Source of the DNA: Siphonodentalium dalli
Taxonomy: Eukaryota; Mollusca; Scaphopoda; Gadilida; Siphonodentaliidae
DNA: 64,000 bases
Assembly (NCBI GenBank): GCA_032622095.1
Contig: CP136068.1
Span: forward strand, 12,319,729-12,383,728
Direction of reading: 5' to 3'
In this document: positions 49,631-63,282 of the stretch, piece by piece
How positions within the stretch are numbered: the first letter of the stretch is position 1
How the letters are laid out: each line of letters opens with the position of its first letter
The notes under the pieces: generated by a model
Seen by the model: the letters and a program-made list of their open reading frames with translations, nothing else
What the model was told of the DNA's origin: nothing
The model's database searches: none
Made by a program: the position numbers and the translations under genes

Positions 49631-52600
49631 AGCTCAACTTTACTTTGTAAAGTTTGAGCTATTGCCATGGCTTGGTATCCGTCGTCCGTGTGTGCGTGTG
49701 TGCGTGATGCGTCAACAATTTCCTTTAGCACGGGCTACAGTTCGTACCTTTGGTCCGATTATTATGAAATTTTTCATGGATGTTGACATTGACATGTAGA
49801 TGGGAACGAGTCATTTTGGGGTCATTCGGAAAAAAAACATGGCTGCCATCGGCCATCTTGGATTTCAAAATTCAATCCATTAGCACGGGCTACAGGCCGT
49901 ACTGTTCGTCTTATTGTCATGAAATTTGTCAAGAATGTTAACAACGACATGTAGATGGGAACGAGTCATTTTGGGGTCATTCGGCCAAAAAACATGGCCG
50001 CCAGCAGCCATCTTGGATTTTACTCTTTGTATGACTAAATCCTTTAGCACGGGCTCCAGGTCGTACCTTTAGTCTGATCGTCATAAAACTTGTCATGAGT
50101 GTTAATAATGACATGTAGATGGGAACGAGTCATTTTGGGGTCATTCAGCCAAAAAACATGGCCGCCAGCAGCCATCTTGGATTTTACTCTTTGTATGACT
50201 AAATCCTTTAGCACGGGCTACAGTTCGTACCCTTAGTCTGATAATCATAAAATTTGTCATGGATGTTAACAATGGCATGTAGATGGGAACGAGTCATTTT
50301 GGGGTCATTCCGACAAAAAACATGGCCGCCAGCAGCCATCTTTGATTTCAAAATTTAATTCATCAGCACGGGCCACAGGTCGTACTGTTCGTCTTATCAT
50401 CATGAAATTTGTCATGGATATTAATATTGACATGTAGATGGGAACGAGTCATTTTGGGGTCATTCGGGCAAAAAACATGGCCGCCAGAAACCATCTTGGA
50501 TTTTACTCTTTGTATGACTAAATTCTTTAGCACAGGCTACAGGTCGTACCTTTAGTCGGATCATCATAAAATCTGTCATGAATGTTAACAATGACATGTA
50601 GATGGGAACGAGTCATTTTGGGGTCATTCGGAAAAAAAACATGGCTGCCATCGGCCATCTTGGATTTCAAAATTCAATCCATTAGCACGGGCTACAGGCC
50701 GTACTGTTCGTCTTATTGTCATGAAATTTGTCAAGAATGTTAACAACGACATGTAGATGGGAACGAGTCATTTTGGGGTCATTCGGCCAAAAAACATGGC
50801 CGCCAGCAGCCATCTTGAATTTTACTCTTTGTATGACTAAATCCTTTAGCACGGGCTTCAGGTCGTACTTTTAGTCTGATCATCATAAAATTTGTCATGA
50901 ATGTTAATAATGACATGTAGATGGGAACGAGTCATTTTGGGGTCATTCGGCCAAAAAACATGGCTGCCAGCAGCCATCTTGGATTTTACTCTTTGTATGA
51001 CTAAATCGTTTAGCACGGGCTACAGTTCGTACCTTTAGTATTATCATCATAAAATTTCTCATGGATGTTAACAATGGCATGTAGATGGGAACGAGTCATT
51101 TTGGGGTCAATCGGCCAAAAAACATGGCCGCCAGCAGCCATCTTTGATTTCAAAATTTAATTCATTAGCATGGGCCACAGGTCATACTGTTCGTCTGATC
51201 ATCATGAAATTTGTCATGGATGTTAATATTGACATGTAGATGGGAACGAGTAATTTTGGGGTCATTCGGCCAAAAAACATGGCCGCCAGCAGCCATCTTG
51301 GATTTTACTCTTTGTATGACTAAATCCTTTAGCACGGGCTTCAGGTCGTACCTTTAGTCTTATCATCATAAAATTTGTCTTCAAATGTTAACAATGACAT
51401 GTAGATGGGAACGAGTAATTTTGGGGTTATTCAGCTGAAAAACATGGCCGCCAGCAGCCATCTTGGATTTTACTCTTTGTATGACTACATCCTTTAGCAC
51501 AGGCTTCAGGTCGTACCTTTAGTCTGATCATCATAAAATTTGTCATGAAAGTTAATAATGACATGTAGATGGGAACGGGTCATTTTGGGGTCATTCGGCC
51601 AAAAAAAAAGGCCGCCAGCAGCGATCTTGGATTTTACTCTTTCTATGACTAAATCCTTTAGCACGGGCTAAAGTTCGTACCTTTAGTCTGATTATCATAA
51701 AATGTGTCATGGATGTTAACAATGGCATGTGGATGGGAACGAATCATTTTGGGGTCATTCGGCCGAAAAACATTGTCGCCAGCGGCCATCTTTGATTTCA
51801 AAATTCAATCCATTAGCACAGGCTACAGGTCGTACTGTTAGTCTGATCATCATGAAATTTGTCATGGATGTTAATATTGACATGTGGATGAGAACGAGTG
51901 ATTTTGGGGTCGTTCGGCCAAAACAAATGGCCACCAGCAGCCATCTTGGATTTTACTCTTTGTATGACTAAATACTTTAGCACGGGCTTCAGGTCGTACC
52001 TTTAGTCTGATCGTCATAAAACTTGTCATGAGTGTTAATAATGACATGTAGATGGGAACGAGTCATTTTGGGGTCATTCAGCCAAAAAACATGGCCGCCA
52101 GCAGCCATCTTGGATTTTACTCTTTGTATGACTAAATCCTTTAGCACGGGCTACAGTTCGTACCCTTAGTCTGATAATCATAAAATTTGTCATGGATGTT
52201 AACAATGGCATGTAGATGGGAACGAGTCATTTTGGGGTCATTCCGACAAAAAACATGGCCGCCAGCAGCCATCTTTGATTTCAAAATTTAATTCATCAGC
52301 ACGGGCCACAGGTCGTACTGTTCGTCTTATCATCATGAAATTTGTCATGGATATTAATATTGACATGTAGATGGGAACGAGTAATTTTGGGGTCATTCGG
52401 CCAAAAAACATGGCCGCCAGCAGCCATCTTGGATTTTACTCTTTGTATGACTACATCCTTTAGCACAGGCTTCAGGTCGTACCTTTAGTCTGATCATCAT
52501 AAAATTTGTCATGAAAGTTAATAATGACATGTAGATGGGAACGGGTCATTTTGGGGTCATTCGGCCAAAAAAAAAGGCCGCCAGCAGCGATCTTGGATTT

Positions 52601-55000
52601 TACTCTTTGTATGACTAAATCCTTTAGCACGGGCTAAAGTTCGTACCTTTAGTCTGATTATCATAAAATGTGTCATGGATGTTAACAATGGCATGTAGAT
52701 GGGAACGGGTCATTTTGGGGTCATTCGGCCAAAAAAAAAGGCCGCCAGCAGCGATCTTGGATTTTACTCTTTGTATGACTAAATCCTTTAGCACGGGCTA
52801 AAGTTCGTACCTTTAGTCTGATCATCATAAAATTTGTCATGAAAGTTAATAATGACATGTAGATGGGAACGGGTCATTTTGGGGTCATTCGGCCAAAAAA
52901 AAAGACCGCCAGCAGCGATCTTGGATTTTACTCTTTCTATGACTAAATCCTTTAGCACGGGCTAAAGTTCGTACCTTTAGTCTGATTATCATAAAATGTG
53001 TCATGGATGTTAACAATGGCATGTGGATGGGAACGAATCATTTTGGGGTCATTCGGCCGAAAAACATTGTCGCCAGCGGCCGTCTTTGATTTCAAAATTC
53101 AATCCATTAGCACAGGCTACAGGTCGTACTGTTAGTCTGATCATCATGAAATTTGTCATGGATGTTAATATTGACATGTGGATGAGAACGAGTGATTTTG
53201 GGGTCGTTCGGCCAAAACAAATGGCCACCAGCAGCCATCTTGGATTTTACTCTTTGTATGACTAAATACTTTAGCACGGGCTTCAGGTCGTACCTTTAGT
53301 CTGATCGTCATAAAACTTGTCATGAGTGTTAATAATGACATGTAGATGGGAACGAGTCATTTTGGGGTCATTCAGCCAAAAAACATGGCCGCCAGCAGCC
53401 ATCTTGGATTTTACTCTTTGCATGACTAAATCCTTTGGCGCGGGCTACAGGTCGTACCTTTTGTCTGATCTTTATGCAATTTATCATGAATGTTGACATT
53501 GACATGTAGATGGGAACGAGTGATTTTGGGGTCATTCGGCCAAAAAAAATCGCCGCTGGTGGCCATCTTGGATTTCAAAATTAAATCCATTGGCGAGGGC
53601 TACAGGTTGTACTGTTAGTCTGATCATCATGAAATTTATCATGGTTGTTAATATTAACATGTAGACGGGAACGAGTGATTTTGGGGTCGTTCGGCCAAAA
53701 AACATGGCCGCCAGCAGCCATCTTGGAGTTTACTATTTGCATGACTAAATCCTTTCACGTGGGCTGCAGGTCGTACCTTTGGTAGGATCTTCATGAAATT
53801 TGTCATGGCTGTTGACATTGACATGTAGATGGGAACGAGTCATTTTGGGGTCATTCGACCAAAAAACATGGCCACCAGCAGCCATCTTGGATTTTACTAT
53901 TTGCATGACTAAATCCTTTGGAGTAGGCTACAGGTTGTAGCTTTGGTCTGATCTTCATAAAATTTGTCATGGATGTTAATAATGACATGTAGACTAAATC
54001 CTTTGGCACAGGTAAGACATTTCAATCAGTATGTGGCCATCTTGGATTTCAAAATTAAATCCATTGACGCGGCCGGGCTACATGTCATACTATTCGTCTG
54101 ATAATCATGAAATTTGTCATGGATGTTAATATTGACATGTAGATCGGAACGAGTCATTTTGGGGTCGTTCGGCCAAAAAACATGGCCGCCAGCAACCATC
54201 TTGGATTTTACTCTTTGGAGTAGGCTACAGGTTGTAGCTTTGGTCTGATCTTCATAAAATTTGTCATGGATGTTAATAATGACATGTAGACTAAATCCTT
54301 TGGCACAGGTAAGACATTTCAATCAGCATCTTTCCTATTTCTCCATTTACTGTAAACCATTAAATTATTCCCCTACCTAAGTTGAGCTACAGTGTCATTG
54401 ACACTTTCATTAAATTTGTCATGGATGTTAACACTGACATGTAGATGGGAAAGAGTGATTTTGGAGTCGTTCGGCCAAAAAACATGGCCGCCAGCAGCCA
54501 TCTTGGATTTTACTCTTTGCATGACTAAATCCTTTGGCACGGGCTACAGGTTGTACCTTTGGTCTAATCTTTATGAAATTTGTCATGAATGTTGACATTG
54601 ACATGTAGATGGGAACGAATCATTGTGGGGTCATTCGGCCAAAAAACATGGCTGCCAGCGGCCATCTTGGATTTCAAAATTCAATCCATTGGCGCGGTCT
54701 ACAGGTCGTACTGTTCGTCTGATCATCATGAAATTTGTAGGTCGTAGCTTTGGTCAGATCTTCATAAAATTTGTCATGGATGTTAACAATTATACGTAGA
54801 TGGGAACGAGTCCTTTTGGGGTCAATTGGCCAAAAAAAATGGCCACCAGCAGCCATCTTGTATTTTACTCTTTGCATCACTAAATCCTTTGGCGCAGGTT
54901 AGACATTTCAATTAGCACCTTTCCTATTCCTCCATTTACTGTCAACCATTAAATTATTCCCCTACCTAAGTTGAGCTAGAGTGTCATTGACACTTTCATT
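49631..55000 (+). repeat. Family S array 2: about 160 bp monomers
   Basis: Begins after ggcttttt with the same head hairpin (agctcaactt...aagtttgagct) and gtccgtgtgtgcg tract. About 33 monomers. From 49720 to 53400 they carry cctttagcacgggc where array 1 has cctttggcgcgggc, so the two arrays were homogenised separately; the end (53400-55000) is of the array 1 type. Period about 1294 bp (51729/53023). Tails (agtgtcattgacact) occur at 54391-54405 and 54980-54994, so a second, head-less element follows the first. Confidence 0.92.
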
Positions 55001-55109
55001 AATATGTTAAGCCAATGCATTCTCTTATATATGCGAGGCGACCTATGGTCGACTCGCATATATAAGAGAATGCATTGGCACAGGGCCGTTCTGTTGGGTA
55101 AAGGGTTAA
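55001..55109. mobile_element. Foldback A8, right half only, joined to S array 2
   Basis: Starts aatatgttaagccaatgcat, the point where an A loop would resume, and ends tgttgggtaaagggttaa. No left half adjoins S array 2. Confidence 0.85.
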
Positions 55110-55850
55110 AAAAATTCACCTTTGTTCTTTCATGTGTGTTTTCTGAAATTGTATGATTGGCACTTCACTTCTGTTTCCTCTTTGATGTGGTTGTGTTTCT
55201 GATCTGTGGAGTTTTCTGGAAATCTGTGACACTGATGGTGGCCAAATTATGCCAATGGCCAATTATTTGAAAATGGCCAAAAGTTTCAAGGCTATAGTGT
55301 GTGCTTCTTAATATTCTTGTTTTATATTTGATTTTCTCATTGGATCCCATAGTCTGATTTTTAAATTCTAAAAAGTGGATTTTTTTTTAGAAATGACCAC
55401 AAAAATGACCAAAAGAATTTTTAGACCAAAATTTTTAACAAAAGTAGAAACATATGCTACTCTTAGTCTAAAATACAACAAATTTCCTACTAACTACTGG
55501 TTGAAAAATCAAACAATGAGAAACATTTTATCCCACCCCCTCCCCAAATCCCAAGTTGCCATGTCCATTTGTTGGAAAGTCTGGAAAAGTTATGGATTTT
55601 TTCTCTCAGCTGAGTGTATATGAACCATGTGTGCCCTTAAAAGGTCAATGGCCCTTTTATTTGCAAACAATTAGCTGATAATTTTTAATGAATAAGTTCA
55701 ATATGGAAACTAATAAGGCTGTAAACATCGCTTAATTTCTAGAATCATCTCATACTATTTCATTTCATGTTGCTTCAGATAAAATTTTATTCAGTAATAT
55801 ATAACCAGTGTAACTATATATGATGAAAATAATCAATTATATGTGGTATA
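55110..55850. other. Intron sequence, nothing recognised
   Basis: AT-rich, no element ends. The frames at 55165-55350 (-) and 55375-55623 (+) show no conserved features. Confidence 0.55.
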
Positions 55851-56067
55851 TACAGTAATGCCCTAAATAATCAACTCCTTAACCAGAGCAGAATTATTGG
55901 TAACTTTTCAGGATTTATTTGGAAATATGGCTTGTTGCCATTCATCGGAAAGCTCTCAGTGAGAGCTATCCGATGAATGGCAACAAGCCATATTTCCAAC
56001 TAAATCCTGAAAAGTGACCCATAATTCTGCTGTGGTTAAGAAGTCGATTATTTAGGGCATTACTGTA
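55851..56067. mobile_element. Foldback MITE C7
   Basis: Complete TA-flanked hairpin: tacagtaatgccctaaataa to gcattactgta, loop about ctctcagtgagag. Confidence 0.88.
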
Positions 56068-57660
<1,593 letters not shown>

Positions 57661-57699
57661 AACATGTGGCTTTAGTGAATAAAGACTCAGTCTTACCCC

Positions 57700-57950
57700 A
57701 ATTAATCCTCTCTATACTTATTGATGAGTCGTTAGGAAATGTTTAGATAATAAGATAAGTTCAACAAACGACTATTGTTGAACTTATTATCTGAACATTT
57801 CCCACCAATGAATAGGACTCCTTCTGAACTTTCATTATCTGTTGTCTGCTTATATTTCCTGATAACCCCTACAAATAAATAATAGACCAATCCAATTTAT
57901 TCTTTTATAACTGAGTGGGAGAATCGATTTAGAATAGGAAGGGTTAAACC
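57700..57950. repeat. Family F copy without satellite
   Basis: The hairpin ataagttcaacaaacga / tgttgaacttattatctgaa (about 57755-57800) and the 3' flank (accaatgaataggactcctt, gaatagga-agggtt) match 19598-19825, but the 71 bp array is absent. Confidence 0.78.
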
Positions 57951-57984
57951 AGCCGCCCGATTCATAGTTACCTGACCCTTTTTT

Positions 57985-58350
57985 TCCCTATATTGAATAT
58001 TGCTCAAGCTTTCATTCGGACAACCCAAAAAGTGTGATTTCTAAGTCGAAAAAGATGCATAACTCCATCAAAAGTCAACGGACCATCACCAAATTTGAAC
58101 TTGACATGTCTCATAAAATGTGAACCAATACCAGATATAAATATATTTTGTTGAGTAATGATAAAGTTATCATCCAGATAACCCAAAAATTGTTATTTCT
58201 AAGTTGAAAAAGGTGCATAACTCTGGCTGATAACTCCGTCAACAGTCATCATGCCATGATCAAACTTAATATGTGTCTCAAATGTGATTTACGTACAAAT
58301 GTCAAAAAATTCTGTTATCATCCAGACAATACAAAAAACTGTGAAAAAGG
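57985..58350 (-). repeat. T-type tandem units, reverse orientation
   Basis: Two to three degenerate units (tttctaagtcgaaaaagatg, cataactcc) that read as T-family monomers on the - strand. Confidence 0.6.
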
Positions 58351-58353
58351 GGC

Positions 58354-58719
58354 ATATCGGGCTAGCATCACCAAATTCACCCTCTGGAGACCTCATTCTC
58401 CATGGCCTCATCTGCTATGGGAGACATAGACTCAGATTGAAGTTCCCAAATGGTGAATATTGTGATGCACACCCATTGGGAACCAAGATTATGCAATGTG
58501 TTGTCTACCAATTTGGGGGAAAAAGAAACTAAACTAAAAAAATATATAGAATCTATGTGAAGAACTTTCAATAGAAATTTGATAATAAAGAAACTTTCCA
58601 GAGAAGATGATGCCTAAGCAGAATGAGCTGATTCTAGTCCACTGTGCGGGATAGCATCACTAAATTCACCCTCTTGGGACCTCATTCTGCAAATGACAGG
58701 CACACTAAACTCAGACTTG
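58354..58719. mobile_element. Foldback family B element B9, inverted relative of B3
   Basis: Contains agactcagattgaagttccc and aaactttccagagaagatga, the complements of sequence at 40200-40230 and 40495-40520. The right terminus is actaaactcagacttg; the left side is truncated. Confidence 0.75.
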
Positions 58720-58754
58720 ATGTGTATTCTTAAATACCAACTGAGATAATTTCA

Positions 58755-58962
58755 TACAGTAATGCCCTAATTAATCGACTTCTTAACCACAGCAGAATTA
58801 TGGGTAACTTTTCAGGATTTAGTCGGAAATATGGCTTGTTGCCATTCATCGGAAAGTTCTCTCCGATGGAATGGCAACAAGCCATATTTCCGACTAAATC
58901 CTGAAAAGTTACCTTATAATTCGCCAGTGGTTAAGAAGTCGATTAATTAGGGCATTACTGTA
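58755..58962. mobile_element. Foldback MITE C8, ending 19 bp before a TMEM145 exon
   Basis: Complete tacagtaatgccctaatt hairpin with slight decay in the loop. Its right TA (58961-58962) is followed by caatattctctctttatag, the whole of the acceptor tract for the exon at 58982. Confidence 0.88.
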
Positions 58963-58981
58963 CAATATTCTCTCTTTATAG

Positions 58982-59311
58982 ATAAGTGCGATGACCAACG
59001 CACCACATGATGCCGGAGAATCCATTCCATCAGCGCCGAGTGTCGACTCCGAGATGAACAGCTTCACGGCGAGGTCGTACGACTCGAAGGATTGCCTTGC
59101 ATCATCGGGGAGAGGACCCGATTTCTCGAGTATATTCGTGACGTCACAAGTTCATTCACCGAGGAATAATGACGAAGAGCTGGAGCGACTGAAGGCAGAC
59201 TCACCGGCCGCGTCTCCAGAGTCTGGACCTGTAAGTGGTACTTCAAGTGTTAAGGGTCGGGGGTCTTCAACTGCTAAAACAATTCTGTCTGTCCTGCTGA
59301 TCTGTAAATAA
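58982..59311 (+). CDS. TMEM145: TMEM145 orthologue, exon for the cytoplasmic tail (3' end ambiguous)
   Basis: Acceptor ctctttatag ends at 58981. The frame follows the previous exon in phase 0: ISAMTNAPHDAGESIPSAPS, then VDSEMNSFTARSYDSKDCLA and a polar, Ser/Pro/Asp-rich tail with RGPDFSSIFVTSQ and an acidic EELERL patch. Human TMEM145 also continues RTSQ-I-A-S, and has an N-F-T-E-L-F-S-like element in its tail that the DFSSIF word may echo (inference). A strong donor, cct|gtaagtgg, lies at 59231, which would end the exon after 83 codons (S-G-P) in phase 0 with more exons beyond the window. If unused, the frame reads 27 more codons to a stop at 59309-59311. GC content drops after 59231, which favours the splice. 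Confidence 0.85.
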   Translation: MSAMTNAPHDAGESIPSAPSVDSEMNSFTARSYDSKDCLASSGRGPDFSSIFVTSQVHSPRNNDEELERLKADSPAASPESGPVSGTSSVKGRGSSTAKTILSVLLICK

Positions 59312-59431
59312 TTTACAATTAAGTCATTCAGTGCCGGCGACGATATATCTTGTAGCCCAAAAGACGCCATCCATGTGCTGGTGATAAGATATCTTCTGTA
59401 CTGAGCGAAAAACTCACAATCACAATCTTGG

Positions 59432-59592
59432 TACAGTAATGCCCTAATTAATTGACTCCTTTAACCACAGCAGAATTATAGGTAACTTTTCAGGATTTAG
59501 TCGGAAACAAGCCATATTTCCGACTAAATCCTGAAAAGATACCCATAATTCTGCTGTGGTTAAAGGAGTCGATTAATTAGGGCATTACTGTA
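59432..59592. mobile_element. Foldback MITE C9, short loop deleted
   Basis: Nearly perfect hairpin of about 75 bp arms, tacagtaatgccctaatt to complement, joined through aagccat. TA on both ends. The arms differ by only a few bases. Confidence 0.9.
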
Positions 59593-60150
59593 TACATGAT
59601 TACAGTTTGGGAGATGTGCCTGTTGAGTTATCATTTGCAGATGCTGTCTTGGATCTGTTTTTGGGCATAATGATACAAAAAAAAACAAACAATGAAACTA
59701 GTATTAGCCCAGGAAACTAGGTACACGGTTATCAGAAATCCCTAAGAATATTTGCAGTGATGACTTAACTGCACCTGTACAAGTTGGCCAAACTGTAAAA
59801 CATGCAGAAAAACATTGTAGGCAGCAAATTTTTAAATAAAAAACAATAAATTCAGCTTGAAATTAAGACTGCAAAATTCTTGCTTCCTGATTCACTGTAA
59901 ACATGTGCTTGCACTAAATTTTCAAATAATTATAAAATTTGCTATCCTTCCACAAAAATTATTACCCATTCATCATTTGGTAATTAAGTGAATAAAAAAT
60001 ATATTGGTTCTAAAAAGTACATATTTTGCAGCAAATAATTTTAAGTTGACTACCCTCAAGGTAAACATGTGGTTCTGGTCAGTTCTGCCCATAATCCTTA
60101 ATTACATACATCTATGTGTGATTTGAAAGGATTTCTCAGTAATTGTGGTA
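59593..60150. other. Non-coding stretch, AT-rich
   Basis: No element or exon recognised. Confidence 0.5.
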
Positions 60151-60310
60151 CAGTAAAACCTCTCCAAACTGCACCCTTTTAGACCGAATCCCTCTCCACA
60201 CTGAACAATTTGTCTGCTCCCGTATTCACCTAAGTGCATTCTCACTAAAAATTACCTCTATAATCCGGAACTCTCTATTCCGAACATCGGACGGCTTTTC
60301 TAGTTCATAA
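60149..60310. mobile_element. pogo/Tigger-like transposon end
   Basis: tacagtaaaacctctccaaa, followed by gcacccttttagaccg and ataatccggaactctctatt, follows the TA-CAGTAAAACCTC terminus pattern of Tc1/mariner pogo-type elements. Only one end is seen. Confidence 0.6.
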
Positions 60311-60637
60311 AAATCAAGTCGATATCGACTAATCGACAACCCCCATTCCAATTTCCATCTTCCAATTTAAATTACTATGTGGTTATTGAGTACTATAAAA
60401 TCAAAGCGAGATAACTGCTGTTCCCATTTATTGCGGGCGTTATGATCGGAAGACGGAAAACTGTGCTACAAACCGGTGGCTGGTACTACTAAATTTGTAT
60501 CCATCCACCTTATTAATACCGGTGTTTTCGCTAAGTTGGCTTATAGGTTTCATTGTGTATAGGTTTCTTGTGTAGAGTTGTATTATGGCACATTCATCAT
60601 ACAATATCCGGACACATTACTCCATACTCATACTGAA

Positions 60638-60877
60638 TTAACCCTTTACCCAACAAACCGGCCAAATAAAGCTGCAACAGCCTAAATTATCTTGGGTCTG
60701 TCTCAATAAAACCATACAAATATGGATATCATTGGAACCGGCTCATTGACCACATTGTGATGGTTACAGTTATGCCCTGTGCCAATGCATTCTCTTATAT
60801 ATGCGAGTCGACCATAGGTTGCCTCGCATATATAAGAGAATGCATTGGCCTAAAAAAAATCTTTTTTTACCATTTTT
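60638..60877. mobile_element. Foldback A9, left half, interrupted by the T element
   Basis: From ttaaccctttacccaaca to the loop T-run (ttaccattttt) at 60873-60877. Its right half resumes at 62890. Confidence 0.9.
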
Positions 60878-60958
60878 ATGTTTACCCATACCATAGTATG
60901 GTAAACATAGTGTCGTTGCCCGGATTGACCACTCGTTCGTCCGTCCGTCTGTCTGTCT

Positions 60959-60992
<34 letters not shown>

Positions 60993-62889
60993 CTGTCAGT
61001 AGACACTTTACGAGTAATACGATAACTCAAACATTTTCTATCCAATCGAAACCAAATTTTGTATATGGGTTTCTCAGCCCAAAATACAGATCGAGTTCGA
61101 ATTTGGGTTTGATCCGAGATTTTGTTACAGAGTTATGGCCCTTTTTCAACTTAGAATTCACGCATTCTGCCATAACTCAAACATTTTTTATCTGATTGGA
61201 ACCAAATTTGGTATGTGAGTTTCACAGCCAAAAATACAGATCGAGTTCGAATATGGGTTTGATCCGATTTATTTTAAAGGAGTTATGACCCTTTTTTCGA
61301 AAATAAAATAAATTAAAAAAAAATCCGATGCTCTAACCGAAATATTTTTTTGTCCGATTGTGTTCATATTTGATATGTAGGTTTATGACACACCCCTCAC
61401 CTGTATAGTTTTTGGTATTGATTGGTTGATCAGTTTAGAAAATAATTAACCCTTTACATACATGCTATCCAATGCAATAAGTTGAACATATTTCTTCTGA
61501 TCTGCCTCATATTTCTTACCTAGGTTTTTCTTAGCACGTTCTTCATCTGTATGGTTTTTGGTATTGTTTAATTAACCCTTTTCACTCTTATGTTTACTTA
61601 GAATTCACCCAAGCTGCTATGACTCAAAACATTTTTCATCTGATCAACACAAAATTTGGTATATGAATTTATCACCCCTAAATACAGATCGAGTTCGAAT
61701 ATGGGTTTGATCCGATATATTTTAACAGAGTTATGACCCTTTATAATTCAAGTAATTACTGCTGGGAATTTGAAGAGAACATATATCCCACAGCAATGTG
61801 TGTTATTGAAATGAGTTAATTATCACTATGACATTAGATACTACATGCTATAAAGCATGATAGTGGTACCACTGGCTGGCTGGACTTGTTATCATAATTA
61901 TGTCAAACTGTGATTGATTACTCACTCTCTGGTGGAGTTCTGCTTTCTGTGCAATATGAAGTTAACCCCTTTGTTGAAACAGGTTTATTACATTAGCTAT
62001 ATGCACACACTATATGACACCTATTCTAAAATAATAAATTGGAATAGTCCATTGTTACTTTGTAGTGTTGTTTTACAGACATTGTTCTTTACAAACACTG
62101 TTGTCTTATCTTAGACAAAAATTTATCCACACATTCCTTAGTTCCATAACATGATGTCATTGAAAATGATTAACCCTCTTCACACATCATATGGTTTTGA
62201 TGCTTTTCATTTAATCATTCTCCTATGTTATGTCCAGGTTGATGGTGATCCACTTTTGATTTGCATGGATTTGGGATTAAAATTAAACCATTCCATAGAC
62301 ACATATTATGCGATAGACAGATATAATATTATCCCTTTCACTTTGAGCCAGGTTCAGTAAGGGTTTCAATACATCACCAATTGAATATTCATCATTAGAG
62401 GAAATGTCTTATTTTGAAATTCCCTCAATTGCATTTGGGCTCCAGGATAATATTAATGGTGCTGGTATTCTTGAGACTGACTTATTGTATGGGGTTCTAA
62501 ATCCAATGACATGCTTTTCATAGACTATTTTGTGTTTATCAGTTCATTAGTTTGGGTAAGATTAACCCCATTCTATCCGATTTGATAACTCAAATATTTC
62601 CATTGATTATGTTTATAGTTCTTGGCATAGTTGACGATAACACATCCCTAACCTGCATAGTGAGGGTCATTTGGTTTATTTGCTTAAAAATATTAACATC
62701 CTCCACCAATCCTGTTGACACAATGTGATAACTAAATATTTTTCACACGATCACTATATAAAGTGTGAATTGTTGAAACTTTTGCACTCATGAAAAGGTT
62801 GGTGTAAGGATTTATAAAATTTATAAAAATAGCTAATCGCTATCGCCAAGGTATGGGTTAAACATCTGCCGATCGTGATCGGCCTCTCG
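60878..62889 (+). mobile_element. T element: hairpin head, GTCC/GTCT microsatellite, tandem monomers, terminal hairpin
   Basis: Head hairpin accataccatagtatggta region (60888-60905), then tcgttcgtccgtccgtctgt microsatellite (60930-61000), then degenerate monomers of about 150-180 bp to 62700 (aaatacagatcgagttcgaa, gatccgatttattttaaagg, gagttatgaccctttt). It ends in a hairpin gccgatcgtgatcggc (62868-62883) plus ctctcg. Inserted in a T-run of A9 without an obvious target duplication. Same architecture as family S. No ORF for a helicase or nuclease, so non-autonomous. Confidence 0.72.
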
Positions 62890-63031
62890 TTTCTTACATT
62901 CTTTAACAATTTTATAATTTTTAATGTGTTAAGCCAATGCATTCTCTTATATATGCGAGGCGACCTATGGTCGACTCACATATATAAGAGAATGCATTGG
63001 CACAGGGCCCTTCTGTTGGGTAAAGGGTTAA
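62890..63031. mobile_element. Foldback A9, right half
   Basis: tttcttacattctttaacaa to tgttgggtaaagggttaa. Together with 60638-60877 it rebuilds a full A element. Confidence 0.9.
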
Positions 63032-63282
63032 TTGCACACATAATGACACAGAATATCCAATAAACCTATTGGTATAATTATTGTATTCAATTAAAGTGAT
63101 GTGACACGACACAAATTGAAAGAACATCAAAGGATTCAATGTGCGGCTGCTGATACGGTTATCTTTCATCGGCCATCGTGTCATCGGCCAAGGCTGTTTA
63201 TTTATTAGCGACATTGTCAATTTCATAATTGGTGTTTGTGTAAGTAATTCTCACTAAATACAGCAGCTTTTGTTTTTAGCGT

